Of a stretch of DNA of 64,000 bases, positions 27,218-37,891 are shown piece by piece. The first letter of the stretch is position 1; each line of letters begins with the position of its first letter. The stretch is from Rhodospirillaceae bacterium (GTDB lineage: Bacteria; Pseudomonadota; Alphaproteobacteria; Rhodospirillales; Rhodospirillaceae). The position numbers were made by a program, and so were the translations under genes. The notes beneath the pieces are model-generated. The model worked only from the letters and a program-made list of their open reading frames with translations, made no database searches and was not told the origin of the DNA. Where the stretch lies: assembly GCA_947476695.1 (NCBI GenBank), contig CANJRD010000008.1, positions 92,620 through 156,619 of the forward strand. The letters are read 5' to 3'.

Positions 27218-28654
27218 TTACAGCATGATCCAGGTGGCGAGCCCGAGAAATGAGAAGAATCCCACGACGTCCGTAACGGTCGTCAAAAAGACCACTGCGG
27301 AGTCCGCCGGATCGGCGCCAAGCTTGCTCAGAATAAGCGGAATTGTCATTCCCGCGATCCCGGCCGCGATAAGGTTGAGAATCATCGCACCTGCGATCAC
27401 GATTGCGAGTAGTGGGTCTCGGAACCAGAGATACGCGATCAGGCCGGTGAGCGCGGCGAACAGTAATCCATTGATGGCGCAGACCAATGTTTCGCGCCAA
27501 CCCACACGCCAGACGTTACTGGGATTGAGATCGCGCGTCGCAAGCGAGCGCACGACGGTCACAAGCGTCTGCGTGCCGGCATTGCCGCCCATGGACGCGC
27601 AAATCGGCATCAGAACCGCAAGTGCCGCAAGCTTTTCGATGGAGTGCTCGAACAGGCCGATCACCGACGAGGCCAGGAAAGCCGTGCCCAAGTTGACAAA
27701 CAGCCACCAGAACCGCGACTGCGCCGTGGCCATAATCGTGCGGTAGAGACTCGAGTCCTCGGTGTCGCGCACACCGGCCATCTTGAGGATATCCTCGCTG
27801 GCCTCCTCTTCGATGACGTCTACCACGTCGTCGATGGTGATCTGGCCGATCAGGCGGCCGGACTTATCCACAACCGGGGCCGAGGTCAGGTCGCGCTGAC
27901 GGAACAGGAAGGCGACGTCCTCGCGATGCGTGTCGGCCGGGATGGACTCGCTTTCCGGATCGATGATGTCGCGCATCCGTACGGGACGCTTGGAGCGCAG
28001 CACGCGCGCGAGATCCGCCATGCCCTGCGGCCGGTGACGCGGATCGACAACGAACACGCCGTAGAATTTCTCCGGAATGTTCTGCGCCGCACGGAGGTAG
28101 TCGATGGTTTCGCCCACCGTCCAGTAATTCGGGACCGCGACGAGTTCGCGCTGCATCAGACGCGCGGCGGAGTCCTCATCGTAGGCAAGGCTCTGTTCGA
28201 TGAGCATGCGGCTGGCCTGCGGCATGCGCGCAAGAACTTGCGCCAGCTCTTCCGGATCGAGCTTGCCCGCGACGTAGACGGCGTCGTCCGAATCCAGTTC
28301 GGTGAGGGCGACGGCGAAGTCCTCGAAGCCGAGGGCCTCCATCACCTCTTCGCGGACCTCCTGCGCGAGCTCCGGCAGGATGTCGGCGTTGAAGTCTTCG
28401 CGGATGTCCTCGATCAGCAGCCGCCGATCCTCAGGATCAAGGCGCTCAAGAAGGTCCGCCATGTCGGCGTAGTGAAGATCGTGGACCAGGGCGCCGACCT
28501 GACTGCGGTCGTCGGATCGCAGGGCGGCTGCGACTTCCGTCACGAAGTCCTGGGCCAGCGAGAAATCGTCGTCCGCAGCTTCGGGCTCGCCGCCCCCGTG
28601 GCGCGGAGCGGCGATGTGGTCCTGCTTTGCCGTGGGATCAAGCGTCTCCGGCAT
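27218..28654 (-). CDS. mgtE: Magnesium transporter MgtE
   Basis: 478 residues in normal MgtE order: N-terminal helical repeat domain (about 35-160), two CBS domains (about 160-290), a plug helix and five membrane helices (about 310-478). The pore signature CASMGGNAGTQTL is present. It is a Mg2+ channel gated by cytoplasmic Mg2+ through the N and CBS domains. The start has GGAG 7 bases upstream, within a GAGACGTCTC palindrome. Confidence 0.95.
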   Translation of the reverse strand: MPETLDPTAKQDHIAAPRHGGGEPEAADDDFSLAQDFVTEVAAALRSDDRSQVGALVHDLHYADMADLLERLDPEDRRLLIEDIREDFNADILPELAQEVREEVMEALGFEDFAVALTELDSDDAVYVAGKLDPEELAQVLARMPQASRMLIEQSLAYDEDSAARLMQRELVAVPNYWTVGETIDYLRAAQNIPEKFYGVFVVDPRHRPQGMADLARVLRSKRPVRMRDIIDPESESIPADTHREDVAFLFRQRDLTSAPVVDKSGRLIGQITIDDVVDVIEEEASEDILKMAGVRDTEDSSLYRTIMATAQSRFWWLFVNLGTAFLASSVIGLFEHSIEKLAALAVLMPICASMGGNAGTQTLVTVVRSLATRDLNPSNVWRVGWRETLVCAINGLLFAALTGLIAYLWFRDPLLAIVIAGAMILNLIAAGIAGMTIPLILSKLGADPADSAVVFLTTVTDVVGFFSFLGLATWIML

Positions 28655-28931
28655 GAGACGTCTCCGGGGCCGTGGCGCGTTTCACGGGCGAAGCCATAGG
28701 TGGCCGTCGTCCGCGTCACGTCGCTGTTGCGAATAACGCCCTTCGAGGCGAGCTGTCTTATCGATTGTGCGGATTGCGGCCCGCGAAGACCGCAAGGCCG
28801 TTGTGCCCCACGCGGCGAAGCGGATCAAGCAAAAGGCGTCCGCGCGAAAATGACAAACGATTGTGGTTCATCGCGCCGCCGATGGTTTGGCGAAAGGCTG
28901 AGCTGCCTTGGGCGCGCAGGACATCGGGCAT
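28655..28931. other. Non-coding region upstream of mgtE
   Basis: About 280 bases with no credible gene; open frames here have no recognisable protein features. It should hold the mgtE promoter. I see no M-box-like riboswitch elements. Confidence 0.4.
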
Positions 28932-28959
28932 AAAAAAAACGGCCCACTGGGGTCCGTTT
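28932..28959. repeat. Truncated copy of the tRNA-Leu terminator hairpin
   Basis: An A8 run, then ACGGCCCACTGGGG, then TCCGTTT. It repeats the core of the hairpin at 28992-29040, with one mismatch in the stem and without the outer arms. It may act as a second terminator. Confidence 0.6.
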
Positions 28960-28991
28960 ACACCCGAGTTGTTGTGAAACCGTCCGGGGGG

Positions 28992-29040
28992 ATTGCTGAA
29001 AAAAAACGGCCCACTGGGGGGCCGTTTTTATTTCAGCAAT
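28992..29040 (-). terminator. Terminator of tRNA-Leu, long hairpin
   Basis: Two arms of about 21 bases (ATTGCTGAAA plus AAAAACGGCCC on one side and its complement on the other, with one bulged T) form a near-perfect hairpin directly abutting the tRNA 3' end. Read on the minus strand, the GC core is followed by eight Ts, so it is a strong intrinsic terminator. Confidence 0.8.
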
Positions 29041-29124
29041 GGTGCGGTCGAGAAGACTCGAACTTCCACGGGTTGCCCCACAGCGACCTCAACGCTGCGC
29101 GTCTACCAATTCCGCCACGACCGC
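29040..29124 (-). tRNA. tRNA-Leu (anticodon GAG)
   Basis: 85 bases with encoded CCA. The acceptor stem GCGGTCG/CGACCGC pairs fully. The D arm contains AATTGGTAGA, the anticodon stem is CAGCG/CGCTG with loop TTGAGGT (anticodon GAG, reading CUC and CUU), there is a long class II variable arm, and the T loop is TTCGAGT. Discriminator base A. A plausible promoter (TTGCAA, 17 bases, TATCCC) lies upstream on the minus strand at about 29170-29200. Confidence 0.95.
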
Positions 29125-29231
29125 ACGTGCTGGAGAGGAGGGTTTTTGAGGCCCTCCCACTGAGGAGGCGGTGGGATACCAAATCGGGTCGGGTATTGCA
29201 AGGAACCCGCCGCTGCAACACCTTAGCCCCC

Positions 29232-29918
29232 ATGAAGTCTCCGCTCGCCCCGCCCATTTCCTTGGAAATCGCCCCCGACCTTGTGCCCTATCCCGAGGCC
29301 GTGGCCGCCATGGAGGCCCGGGTGGCCGGTATTCATGCCGGGACCGCCGCGGAGCAGGTCTGGTGCGTCGAGCACCCGCCGATCTACACCGCCGGCACCA
29401 GCGCCAAGGACGCCGACCTGATCGCCCCGGATCGTTTCCCGGTGTTCAAGACCGGGCGCGGCGGACAGTTCACCTATCACGGGCCGGGACAGCGGGTGGT
29501 CTACGCCATGATCGACCTGGCTCATCACGGCAAGGACGTACGCCGCTATGTCCACAACCTCGAGGCGTGGGCGATCGCGGCCCTGGCGACCTTTGACGTA
29601 ACCGCGGAACGGCGGGAAGGCCGTGTCGGGCTGTGGGTTCCACGCGGGCCAGGCCGCGAAGAAAAGATCGGCGCCATTGGGGTCCGCGTGCGCCATTGGG
29701 TGGCCTTCCACGGGATGGCCCTGAACGTGGCACCTGATCTGTCGCACTTTGGCGGCATCGTGCCCTGCGGCGTCAGCGATCAGGGCGTGACCTCGCTCGC
29801 CGCCCTGGGCAAGCGCGCGACCATGGCGGATTTGGATCAAGCGTTGATCGCGACGTTCCCGACGGTGTTTGGACGAGACATCGCGACCGCCACGAGCATA
29901 CAGCGCAAGGTGGGTTAA
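29232..29918 (+). CDS. lipB: Octanoyltransferase LipB
   Basis: 228 residues from the ATG at 29232; the longer open frame upstream runs through the tRNA on the other strand and is not coding. Motifs: [13 protein letters not shown] at about 75-87, K145 in EKIGAIG, and the acyl-thioester Cys 179 in [12 protein letters not shown]. It moves octanoyl from acyl carrier protein to lipoyl domains in the cytoplasm. Its 3' end overlaps the convergent glycosyltransferase by four bases. Confidence 0.95.
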   Translation: MKSPLAPPISLEIAPDLVPYPEAVAAMEARVAGIHAGTAAEQVWCVEHPPIYTAGTSAKDADLIAPDRFPVFKTGRGGQFTYHGPGQRVVYAMIDLAHHGKDVRRYVHNLEAWAIAALATFDVTAERREGRVGLWVPRGPGREEKIGAIGVRVRHWVAFHGMALNVAPDLSHFGGIVPCGVSDQGVTSLAALGKRATMADLDQALIATFPTVFGRDIATATSIQRKVG

Positions 29919-31366
29919 ACGAGGTGCGGCAGGACTTGTCTTAGCACCAGCTCCGGGTCGACGACGAAAGGCACTTGCGCGCTCGTCCAATCCCCTTCCG
30001 GTGGCCTCAACTCGGTGGGGATACAGGCAAAGCGTTGGCCGACCTGAAGCGCGACATTCTCATTGAACCTATGCACAGGCATCGACACGTCGTCGATGAG
30101 TTCGAAGGTCGCACAGCCTGGTGGCGCGAACATGATTCCCGTAAGGCATGTGCCGTACGGGCCGACGACGATCGCGGCATTCTGGAAAAGCATGTTCTGG
30201 TCGTGAAACGACATATTGTCGGGTGCCAGCTTGCGAAAGCCGTGCGCAGAAAGGCGTTCAAAGACTTCGTCTTCATTCAAGAAACGGCGCCGGTGCGGTT
30301 TCGTACGAGTGATAAACAGACGATCGGGATAACTTTTGTCACGCGCACGGCTTCCGAACTTCTGCCGCAACCACTGCACCGCCGCAGGATGCACCACATC
30401 GATGGTCGCCAGCATCGTAGGCACGATCAGTTCGTCGCAGTCGATAACTTCATCGCGCGCGCAACGCACGAGCTGGTCCTCAGCGATACCGAGCTCTGCA
30501 AAAGAATCCCGGTGAATGTCGGCGAGTTCCTCGTCGACAAGGAGCGGTATCGAGCGATAATCGTATTGCCCTTCGATCCCACAGAACCGCGCTACGTGAT
30601 TAACGAGCCAGAAATAAATATTGGGACAGCTGCCAATCAGGAGACATGGCCCGCCGACGCGCCGCCGACGCTTTGCGACGTTTAGCAGCACCTGTTTTTC
30701 TGAAGCGGCAACAATATTCGCGGATGTTGGCGGCTGCAGAAGGCGCGGACGCGTAAGTATCTGAGGCCAGCTCTGCGTTTCATTTAGATATATGGCCTTG
30801 TCATCGAAGAGGTACCAAGCCCGAGGAACGATCGAGATATTCTTGACGACGTGATACGTGGGCAGGCGCCAACGCTGTTCGACTTCAACCGGACTCATTG
30901 ATTTTACGTGAGCGGCAGGCCCAAACACGTCGATGATGGATGATCCTGCACGTTCGCTTCGCGTGGCCAAAAGAGCGTTCTTCCGCACCAGCATCTCTGA
31001 CGGAATTTCGCGCATGAACTGCGCCCTTACATCGGCGGCAGGAAGGCTCGCGAGCACAGCCTCAGCGTTGCCAACAATCTCTAGAACATCGTTGCTAAGT
31101 TCCAGATTGGCGAACAATGTGCACTGCAGGAGCAGCCCATGCGCGCCGTTTCGTTTCACGAAATTCAACAGAGTGAACGAAGCGAAGCCCGGGTTTCCGC
31201 CCTGCCAGTAGGCCAGGAAGTGTAACAACGCAGCGTCGGGAGAATCCGGCGCAATCTTCAGCGCCTCGCTCGCGCTACGGGCTTGCCGATGAATATCCCC
31301 TTGCGCGTACGCCTCAACGGCGTCCGCTAAGAGGCCGACAAGACTCTCGTCGTGGAGTTGACTCAT
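29915..31366 (-). CDS. Glycosyltransferase family 61-like protein
   Basis: 483 residues. The first 150 or so form helical repeats (TPR-like), and the rest resembles the GT61/DUF563 transferase domain: [20 protein letters not shown], then [23 protein letters not shown] and a FELIDD block. Such enzymes add pentoses or hexoses to glycans in envelope polysaccharides. The gene is visibly less GC-rich than its neighbours, which suggests later acquisition. No polysaccharide cluster surrounds it. Confidence 0.75.
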   Translation of the reverse strand: MSQLHDESLVGLLADAVEAYAQGDIHRQARSASEALKIAPDSPDAALLHFLAYWQGGNPGFASFTLLNFVKRNGAHGLLLQCTLFANLELSNDVLEIVGNAEAVLASLPAADVRAQFMREIPSEMLVRKNALLATRSERAGSSIIDVFGPAAHVKSMSPVEVEQRWRLPTYHVVKNISIVPRAWYLFDDKAIYLNETQSWPQILTRPRLLQPPTSANIVAASEKQVLLNVAKRRRRVGGPCLLIGSCPNIYFWLVNHVARFCGIEGQYDYRSIPLLVDEELADIHRDSFAELGIAEDQLVRCARDEVIDCDELIVPTMLATIDVVHPAAVQWLRQKFGSRARDKSYPDRLFITRTKPHRRRFLNEDEVFERLSAHGFRKLAPDNMSFHDQNMLFQNAAIVVGPYGTCLTGIMFAPPGCATFELIDDVSMPVHRFNENVALQVGQRFACIPTELRPPEGDWTSAQVPFVVDPELVLRQVLPHLV

Positions 31367-31403
31367 GGACGATCACTACGGTCTGGGCCACGGCAAGCGC
31401 GGC

Positions 31404-31712
31404 TTAGTTCAAATCAACACGCGAATCAGCGGTTGGCATCTGCAGGAAACCGTCGCCCCCGAGTAAAGACGCGGCCGAGCTAGCACTCACCTCATTCACG
31501 CGTGCGCCTGGCGGGCCGACATGGCAGTCGGCGATCAAGCGCTCCACAGCGTGGTGCGGCCCTTGGACCAGAACCTCGACCGACCCGTCGGTGAGATTGC
31601 GCACCCAGCCTACAAGACCGAGCTTTCGCGACGTTTGCACGCACCAGTTCCGATAACCGACACCCTGCACGCGGCCTGTGATGAGCAAGCGCTGCGTGAG
31701 GGTATCGGCCAT
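31404..31712 (-). CDS. Acylphosphatase
   Basis: 102 residues. The signature GRVQGVGYRNW carries the catalytic Arg and phosphate loop; GWVRNLTDGSVEVLVQG supplies the catalytic Asn. It hydrolyses acyl phosphates. It lies 10 bases after pccA in the same orientation and is likely the last gene of the pccB-pccA operon. Confidence 0.92.
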   Translation of the reverse strand: MADTLTQRLLITGRVQGVGYRNWCVQTSRKLGLVGWVRNLTDGSVEVLVQGPHHAVERLIADCHVGPPGARVNEVSASSAASLLGGDGFLQMPTADSRVDLN

Positions 31713-31722
31713 CGCGAATATC

Positions 31723-33741
31723 TTAGGCGAACTCGAGGATGACCTGGTCGACGGCCAGGCTCGCGCCCGCCTTTTCCGAGATCTTCTTCACGGTGCCGTC
31801 GCGCTCGGCCTTGAGCACGTTTTCCATCTTCATCGCTTCGACGATAGCCAGCGTCTCGCCCGCCTTCACGTCCTGGCCTTCCTTCACCGCCAGCGACACC
31901 AGCAAGCCCGGCATCGGCGACAGCAGGAAGCGCGACATGTCAGGCGGCACCTTCACCGGCATCAGCTTGGCGAGTTCCGCTTCGCGCGCGGTGTAAACCG
32001 ACACGTCCATCTGCGCGCCAGCGTTTGACAGGCGATAGCCGACGTTACGGCGATCCACCTGCACGACGAAATGTTCGGACTTGCCGTTGTTGACAACGAC
32101 ATCCGCCTTCAGCAGCGGATCGCCGAACGTCCATCCCGTCATGATGTGGACTTTGGTGTCGCCGATCTTCGCTGTTCCAGACGCGATGCCAGCCGCATCG
32201 GCGGACGGCGGCGCGACCCAGACGTGGTGATGACGCCCGCCCTCGACCACGGTCCAGGTCTCGGGCACTTGCCGGCCGTGACCGGCAATCTGACCGGAGA
32301 TCCCGGCCGCGCGACGCTGATACGCGGCGTGAACCAACGCCGCAATCGCGAGCAGCAGCGTCGGATCTTTCGCCGGCAGGTCCTTCGCCGAGAAGCCTTC
32401 CGGATATTCCTCAGCGATGAAGTTGGTCGTCAGGCGGCCTTCCTCGAAGCGCTTTTTACGCAACAACGAGGCCAGGAACGGGATGTTGTGGCTGACGCCG
32501 CGCACATAATACGAATCAAGCGCATTACGCATGTGCATGGTCGCCTCGGCGCGATCCGCGCCGTAGGTGCAGAGCTTGGCGATCATCGGATCGTAGAACA
32601 CGCTGATCTCGCCGCCTTCGTAGACGCCGGTGTCGACGCGCACGTTCTTGTTCTCCGCCGGCGGCAGATACCGCACCAGACGGCCGGTCGACGGCAGGAA
32701 GCTGCGGTATGGATCTTCCGCGTACACGCGGGCTTCCAGCGCCCAGCCCTTCAACTTGATGTCGGCCTGGGTGATCGGCAGCTTTTCCTTGTTCGCGACA
32801 CGGATCATCAACTCGACCAGATCGAGGCCGGTGACCAGTTCGGTGACGGGATGCTCCACCTGCAGGCGGGTGTTCATCTCGAGGAAGTAGAAATTACGAT
32901 TGCCGTCGACGATGAATTCCACCGTGCCGGCGCTGACGTAATTCACGGCTCTCGCGAGAGCCACGGCCTGCTCGCCCATCGCCTTGCGGGTCTTCTCGTC
33001 GAGGAACGGGCTCGGCGCTTCTTCGATGACCTTCTGGTGGCGGCGCTGGATCGAGCATTCGCGTTCGCCGACGTACAGCGTGTTGCCGTGCCGGTCGGCG
33101 ATGATCTGGATTTCGATGTGGCGCGGCTGATCGACGTACTTCTCGATGAACATGCGGTCGTCGCCGAAGGACGACTTCGCTTCGGACATCGCGCGCTCGA
33201 AGCCTTCCTGCACCTCCGACTCGCTGTGAGCGATACGCATGCCTTTGCCGCCGCCGCCGGCGGAAGCCTTCATCATCACGGGATAGCCGATCTTGCCGGC
33301 GATTTCCTTGGCGTGCGCCACGTCCCTGATGATGTCGTTATAGCCGGGAACGGTCGATACGCCGGCCTTCTGGGCCAGCTTCTTCGAGGCGATCTTGTCG
33401 CCCATCGCTTCGATGGCTTCGGCGTCGGGGCCGATGAAGACGATGTTGTTCTTGGCCAACGCTTCCTGGAACGCCTTGTTCTCCGACAGGAAGCCGTAAC
33501 CCGGGTGCACGGCCTCGGCCCCCGTCTGCTTGCAAGCCTCAACGATGCGGTCGATGACGAGATAGCTTTTCGCCGTCGGGCTTTCGCCGATGTGCACGGC
33601 CTCGTCGGCCATCTCGACATGCAGGGCGCTACGGTCGGCGTCGGAATACACCGCCACCGTCTTGATGCCCATCTTGCGGCACGTCTTGATGACGCGGCAG
33701 GCGATTTCGCCGCGGTTGGCGATCAGGATTTTTTTGAACAT
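31723..33741 (-). CDS. pccA: Propionyl-CoA carboxylase alpha subunit (biotin carboxylase plus biotin carrier)
   Basis: 672 residues. N-terminal biotin carboxylase domain (ANRGEIACRV start, Gly-rich ATP loop KASAGGGGKGM, EMNTRLQVEHPVTE), a linker (BT) domain, and a C-terminal biotinyl domain with the modified Lys in EAMKMEN. It carboxylates biotin with bicarbonate and ATP. Pairing with the beta subunit gene upstream supports PCC; methylcrotonyl- or acyl-CoA carboxylase cannot be fully excluded. Confidence 0.9.
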   Translation of the reverse strand: MFKKILIANRGEIACRVIKTCRKMGIKTVAVYSDADRSALHVEMADEAVHIGESPTAKSYLVIDRIVEACKQTGAEAVHPGYGFLSENKAFQEALAKNNIVFIGPDAEAIEAMGDKIASKKLAQKAGVSTVPGYNDIIRDVAHAKEIAGKIGYPVMMKASAGGGGKGMRIAHSESEVQEGFERAMSEAKSSFGDDRMFIEKYVDQPRHIEIQIIADRHGNTLYVGERECSIQRRHQKVIEEAPSPFLDEKTRKAMGEQAVALARAVNYVSAGTVEFIVDGNRNFYFLEMNTRLQVEHPVTELVTGLDLVELMIRVANKEKLPITQADIKLKGWALEARVYAEDPYRSFLPSTGRLVRYLPPAENKNVRVDTGVYEGGEISVFYDPMIAKLCTYGADRAEATMHMRNALDSYYVRGVSHNIPFLASLLRKKRFEEGRLTTNFIAEEYPEGFSAKDLPAKDPTLLLAIAALVHAAYQRRAAGISGQIAGHGRQVPETWTVVEGGRHHHVWVAPPSADAAGIASGTAKIGDTKVHIMTGWTFGDPLLKADVVVNNGKSEHFVVQVDRRNVGYRLSNAGAQMDVSVYTAREAELAKLMPVKVPPDMSRFLLSPMPGLLVSLAVKEGQDVKAGETLAIVEAMKMENVLKAERDGTVKKISEKAGASLAVDQVILEFA

Positions 33742-33752
33742 CTGTCAGCGCC

Positions 33753-35285
<1,533 letters not shown>

Positions 35286-35450
35286 ATGAAATCGTTCCCT
35301 AAGAGCGTCCCGACGCGGACCCTTTCCGGGCCGGCCATTGAACGGCCGGGCGACCGGATTGCATCAGGATGAGAGGTGGCATTATCACACGACCCGGGCC
35401 GGAAACAGCAGATTTCCGAGCGTCCACCGGGGGTTAAAAGGCTTGAAACA

Positions 35451-36383
35451 TCAGGCGCTTGCCCCCGCCTCGGCCTTTGCGACCGCGCGGATCTCGGCCA
35501 TCAGGGTCTTCGATGCGGGGCTGGGATTGGCACGGCGCCGATAGATCAGTCCCGCCCGGTAGCCAAAGACGAGGTCCGGGATATCGAGCGCCACCATCGT
35601 TTTAGCCGCCAATTCGGCGCGCACGGCATGGTCGGGCAAAACCGTCAGCAGGTCCAGCTCGTGGACCGCGCGCTTCACGAACGGCAGGGAGCCGGAGTTG
35701 ATCCGTTGAAGAGGCGGCGCGATGCCCTGGCGGCGGAAGACGTTCTCGAAGCGATAGCTGAGCGACATCTGGAAGGGGATCGCCCAAGCCACGTCCCCGA
35801 GATCCGTAAGGCCGAGACGCCCCGCGCCCGCCAGCGGATGCTTCGCCGGCGCGTAAACGCGCGACGAGAGATCGAACAGCACCTCGGCCTTCAGGTCGGT
35901 CTGGTCGTCGGGACGCATCACGTCCTGGCGCGCCTCGGCGAATTGCGAGAACGCGACGTCGAGATCGCGGGCGCGCAACAGGTTCAGGAACTCCTCGTGC
36001 GTATGCGTGGAGATGCGCAAATTCACGGTGGGATGGGCCTCGATGCAGCGCCGCACCGCTTCGGGGGTGATGTACTCAAGGAAGTTCGGCGATACGCCGA
36101 GGCGCACTTGGGCTTTGACGTTGCCGCGCACGGCGTCCAGTTCGTCGGCGGCGCGCTGCATCTCGTTCAGCACGGCCTGAGCGTAAGGCAGGAAGGTTTC
36201 GCCAAAGGTCGACAGGGCCATGCCGCGCGGGCCGCGCTCGAACAGCTTCACGCCCATCTCGCGCTCCAGCTTATGGATCGAGCGGGTCAGGGCCGGCTGG
36301 CTGATGCTCAGCAGCTTGGCCGCCTGGCCGATGCTGCCGCGCTGGGCCACCGTGATGAAATGCTCAAGTCGGTCGGTGTTCAT
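35451..36383 (-). CDS. LysR-family transcriptional regulator
   Basis: 310 residues from the ATG at 36383; the frame extends 12 codons upstream but the helix-turn-helix starts normally from here. The DNA-binding helix GSIGQAAKLLSISQPALTRSIHKLE is at about 16-40, followed by a periplasmic-binding-like effector domain. A T-N11-A dyad sits 16-42 bases upstream and may be its own operator. The divergent gene is yciB. Confidence 0.9.
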   Translation of the reverse strand: MNTDRLEHFITVAQRGSIGQAAKLLSISQPALTRSIHKLEREMGVKLFERGPRGMALSTFGETFLPYAQAVLNEMQRAADELDAVRGNVKAQVRLGVSPNFLEYITPEAVRRCIEAHPTVNLRISTHTHEEFLNLLRARDLDVAFSQFAEARQDVMRPDDQTDLKAEVLFDLSSRVYAPAKHPLAGAGRLGLTDLGDVAWAIPFQMSLSYRFENVFRRQGIAPPLQRINSGSLPFVKRAVHELDLLTVLPDHAVRAELAAKTMVALDIPDLVFGYRAGLIYRRRANPSPASKTLMAEIRAVAKAEAGASA

Positions 36384-36398
36384 GACTCTTACGGTAGC

Positions 36399-36425
36399 AA
36401 GCCCATGCCTTTCGTGCATGGGCTT
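36399..36425. promoter_or_regulatory. Candidate LysR operator (dyad with T-N11-A core)
   Basis: Perfect 10-base arms AAGCCCATGC and GCATGGGCTT are separated by seven bases. Within it, T36406 and A36418 form the T-N11-A spacing favoured by LysR-type regulators. It lies between the lysR start at 36383 and the divergent yciB start at 36479. Confidence 0.55.
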
Positions 36426-36478
36426 CGTTATGCGTCGCTGGCCGGATCGGCTTTCAGCCGCTATAACCCGGCGGTCCC

Positions 36479-37072
36479 ATGGAAAACCCCCGCAAGCCCC
36501 TGAATCCCCTGTTGAAGCTGGCCCTCGAAATGGGCCCGCTGGGGGTGTTTTTCTTCGCCAACGCGAAATTCGGCATCCTGCAAGGCACGGCGGTCTTCAT
36601 GGGCGCGACCGCGATCGCGCTCGGCCTCTCCTACGCCATCGCCCGGACCGTCCCGATCATGCCGCTGGTCAGCGGGTTCTTCGTGCTGGTGTTCGGCGGA
36701 CTGACGCTGTTCCTGGAGAACGAGCTGTTCATCAAGCTGAAGCCGACCATCGTCAATCTGCTGTTCGCGGCGATCCTGCTCGGCGGGCTTTTGACCGGCC
36801 GGCTGTTCATCAAACTCATCCTTGAGTCGGCGTTGAAGTTGAGTGAGCGCGGCTGGCTGATCCTGACGCGCGCGTGGATCGCCTTCTTTGTGCTTCTGGC
36901 GGTGCTCAATGAGATTGTATGGCGCAACGTGCCCACCGACACGTGGGTCAAATTCAAAGTCTTCGGCGTTATGCCGCTGACCCTTCTCTTCAGCTTCGCG
37001 CTGATCCCCGTGATTGTCAGACACACCCTTCCGGATCTGACGCCGGACGGCGAGGACACGGATAAGGCTTAG
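36479..37072 (+). CDS. yciB: Septation/inner-membrane protein YciB (IspZ)
   Basis: 197 residues with five predicted membrane helices. The family signature GPLGVFFFANAKFGI opens the protein and RGWLILTRAWIAFFVLLAVLNEIVWR is conserved. YciB/IspZ links to envelope integrity and, in some species, to septation. It stands alone on the plus strand, divergent from the LysR gene. Confidence 0.9.
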   Translation: MENPRKPLNPLLKLALEMGPLGVFFFANAKFGILQGTAVFMGATAIALGLSYAIARTVPIMPLVSGFFVLVFGGLTLFLENELFIKLKPTIVNLLFAAILLGGLLTGRLFIKLILESALKLSERGWLILTRAWIAFFVLLAVLNEIVWRNVPTDTWVKFKVFGVMPLTLLFSFALIPVIVRHTLPDLTPDGEDTDKA

Positions 37073-37109
37073 CGCACGCTCCCTCGTCCGCGCTTGTCGG
37101 ACGCAGCGG

Positions 37110-37880
37110 CTATTTCGAGCTGATCAGCGCGAGGAAGCGGCCAACGGCGGCCACCTCCGCTTCGATCCGGCGACGCCGCTCCATCGCCTCATAGTCCTCG
37201 CCCCAGGTTTCGTTCTGGAACGTCTCATCGAGCTGAGACGCGGCGAAAACTTCCGCCGCGTTGAGGTGTCCGTGCGCGAGCGCGATGCCCAGCCCCACGG
37301 AGCCGGTCGCCGCCGCGCCGACTTGCAATGCGGTGAATTTGTCGTTCGACAACTGCGCCAGTAACGCCGCCGCCGCCAAGCCGGCGCTCGTGGGTTGGCT
37401 TACGGGGAGAACGCCCTGCGCGACCGTAAGGCCGATACCATGCGTGGCTTCGAGCCAATCGAGGATCGGTTGCCAGACGGCGGCTTGGCGTTGCTTCAGC
37501 ACCGCCGGATGCGGGGCGCGATAGCACAGCAAATCGGTGTCGATATAGGCGAGCAGGCTTTGCATCATCGCCGGGCGTTCCATCGCAACGCGGTCGATGG
37601 ACGTCGAGAGAAGACGCGTCAGCGGCATCGCGACGGGATCGATCTCCGTCTTTTGCGCCTGCCATTCGTCGGCGACCGCCTGCGCCAAGGCGCGATGCGG
37701 CGTATCAAGCGTCTTCTTGAGGGGCGTCTTCACCGGCCGGCCGTCGAGCAGGATGCGGTGCTGATCGCCCTGCGTATCGACACTCACAACTTTATAAAAC
37801 CGCTTCGCCTTGGGGGGCGGTGGTTCGCGTACGGCAATACGCGACAGGTCCGGGCCCGCGGGCCCGCCATTCTCGGTCAT
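37110..37880 (-). CDS. ATP12 family F1-ATPase assembly chaperone
   Basis: 256 residues from the ATG at 37880 with AGGAC upstream; the open frame continues through asmA but that part is a shadow. Conserved blocks include KRFYKVVSV, ILLDGRPVKTP, ADEWQAQ, and the C-terminal QLDETFQNETWGED. It assists incorporation of the ATP synthase alpha subunit. It follows asmA after 11 bases and ends the downstream block of the degQ operon. Confidence 0.9.
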   Translation of the reverse strand: MTENGGPAGPDLSRIAVREPPPPKAKRFYKVVSVDTQGDQHRILLDGRPVKTPLKKTLDTPHRALAQAVADEWQAQKTEIDPVAMPLTRLLSTSIDRVAMERPAMMQSLLAYIDTDLLCYRAPHPAVLKQRQAAVWQPILDWLEATHGIGLTVAQGVLPVSQPTSAGLAAAALLAQLSNDKFTALQVGAAATGSVGLGIALAHGHLNAAEVFAASQLDETFQNETWGEDYEAMERRRRIEAEVAAVGRFLALISSK

Positions 37881-37891
37881 GGATGAACGTC

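Noticed and set aside
28908..29231. N-terminal extension of lipB
   Set aside because: It reads through the tRNA-Leu and its terminator on the opposite strand.
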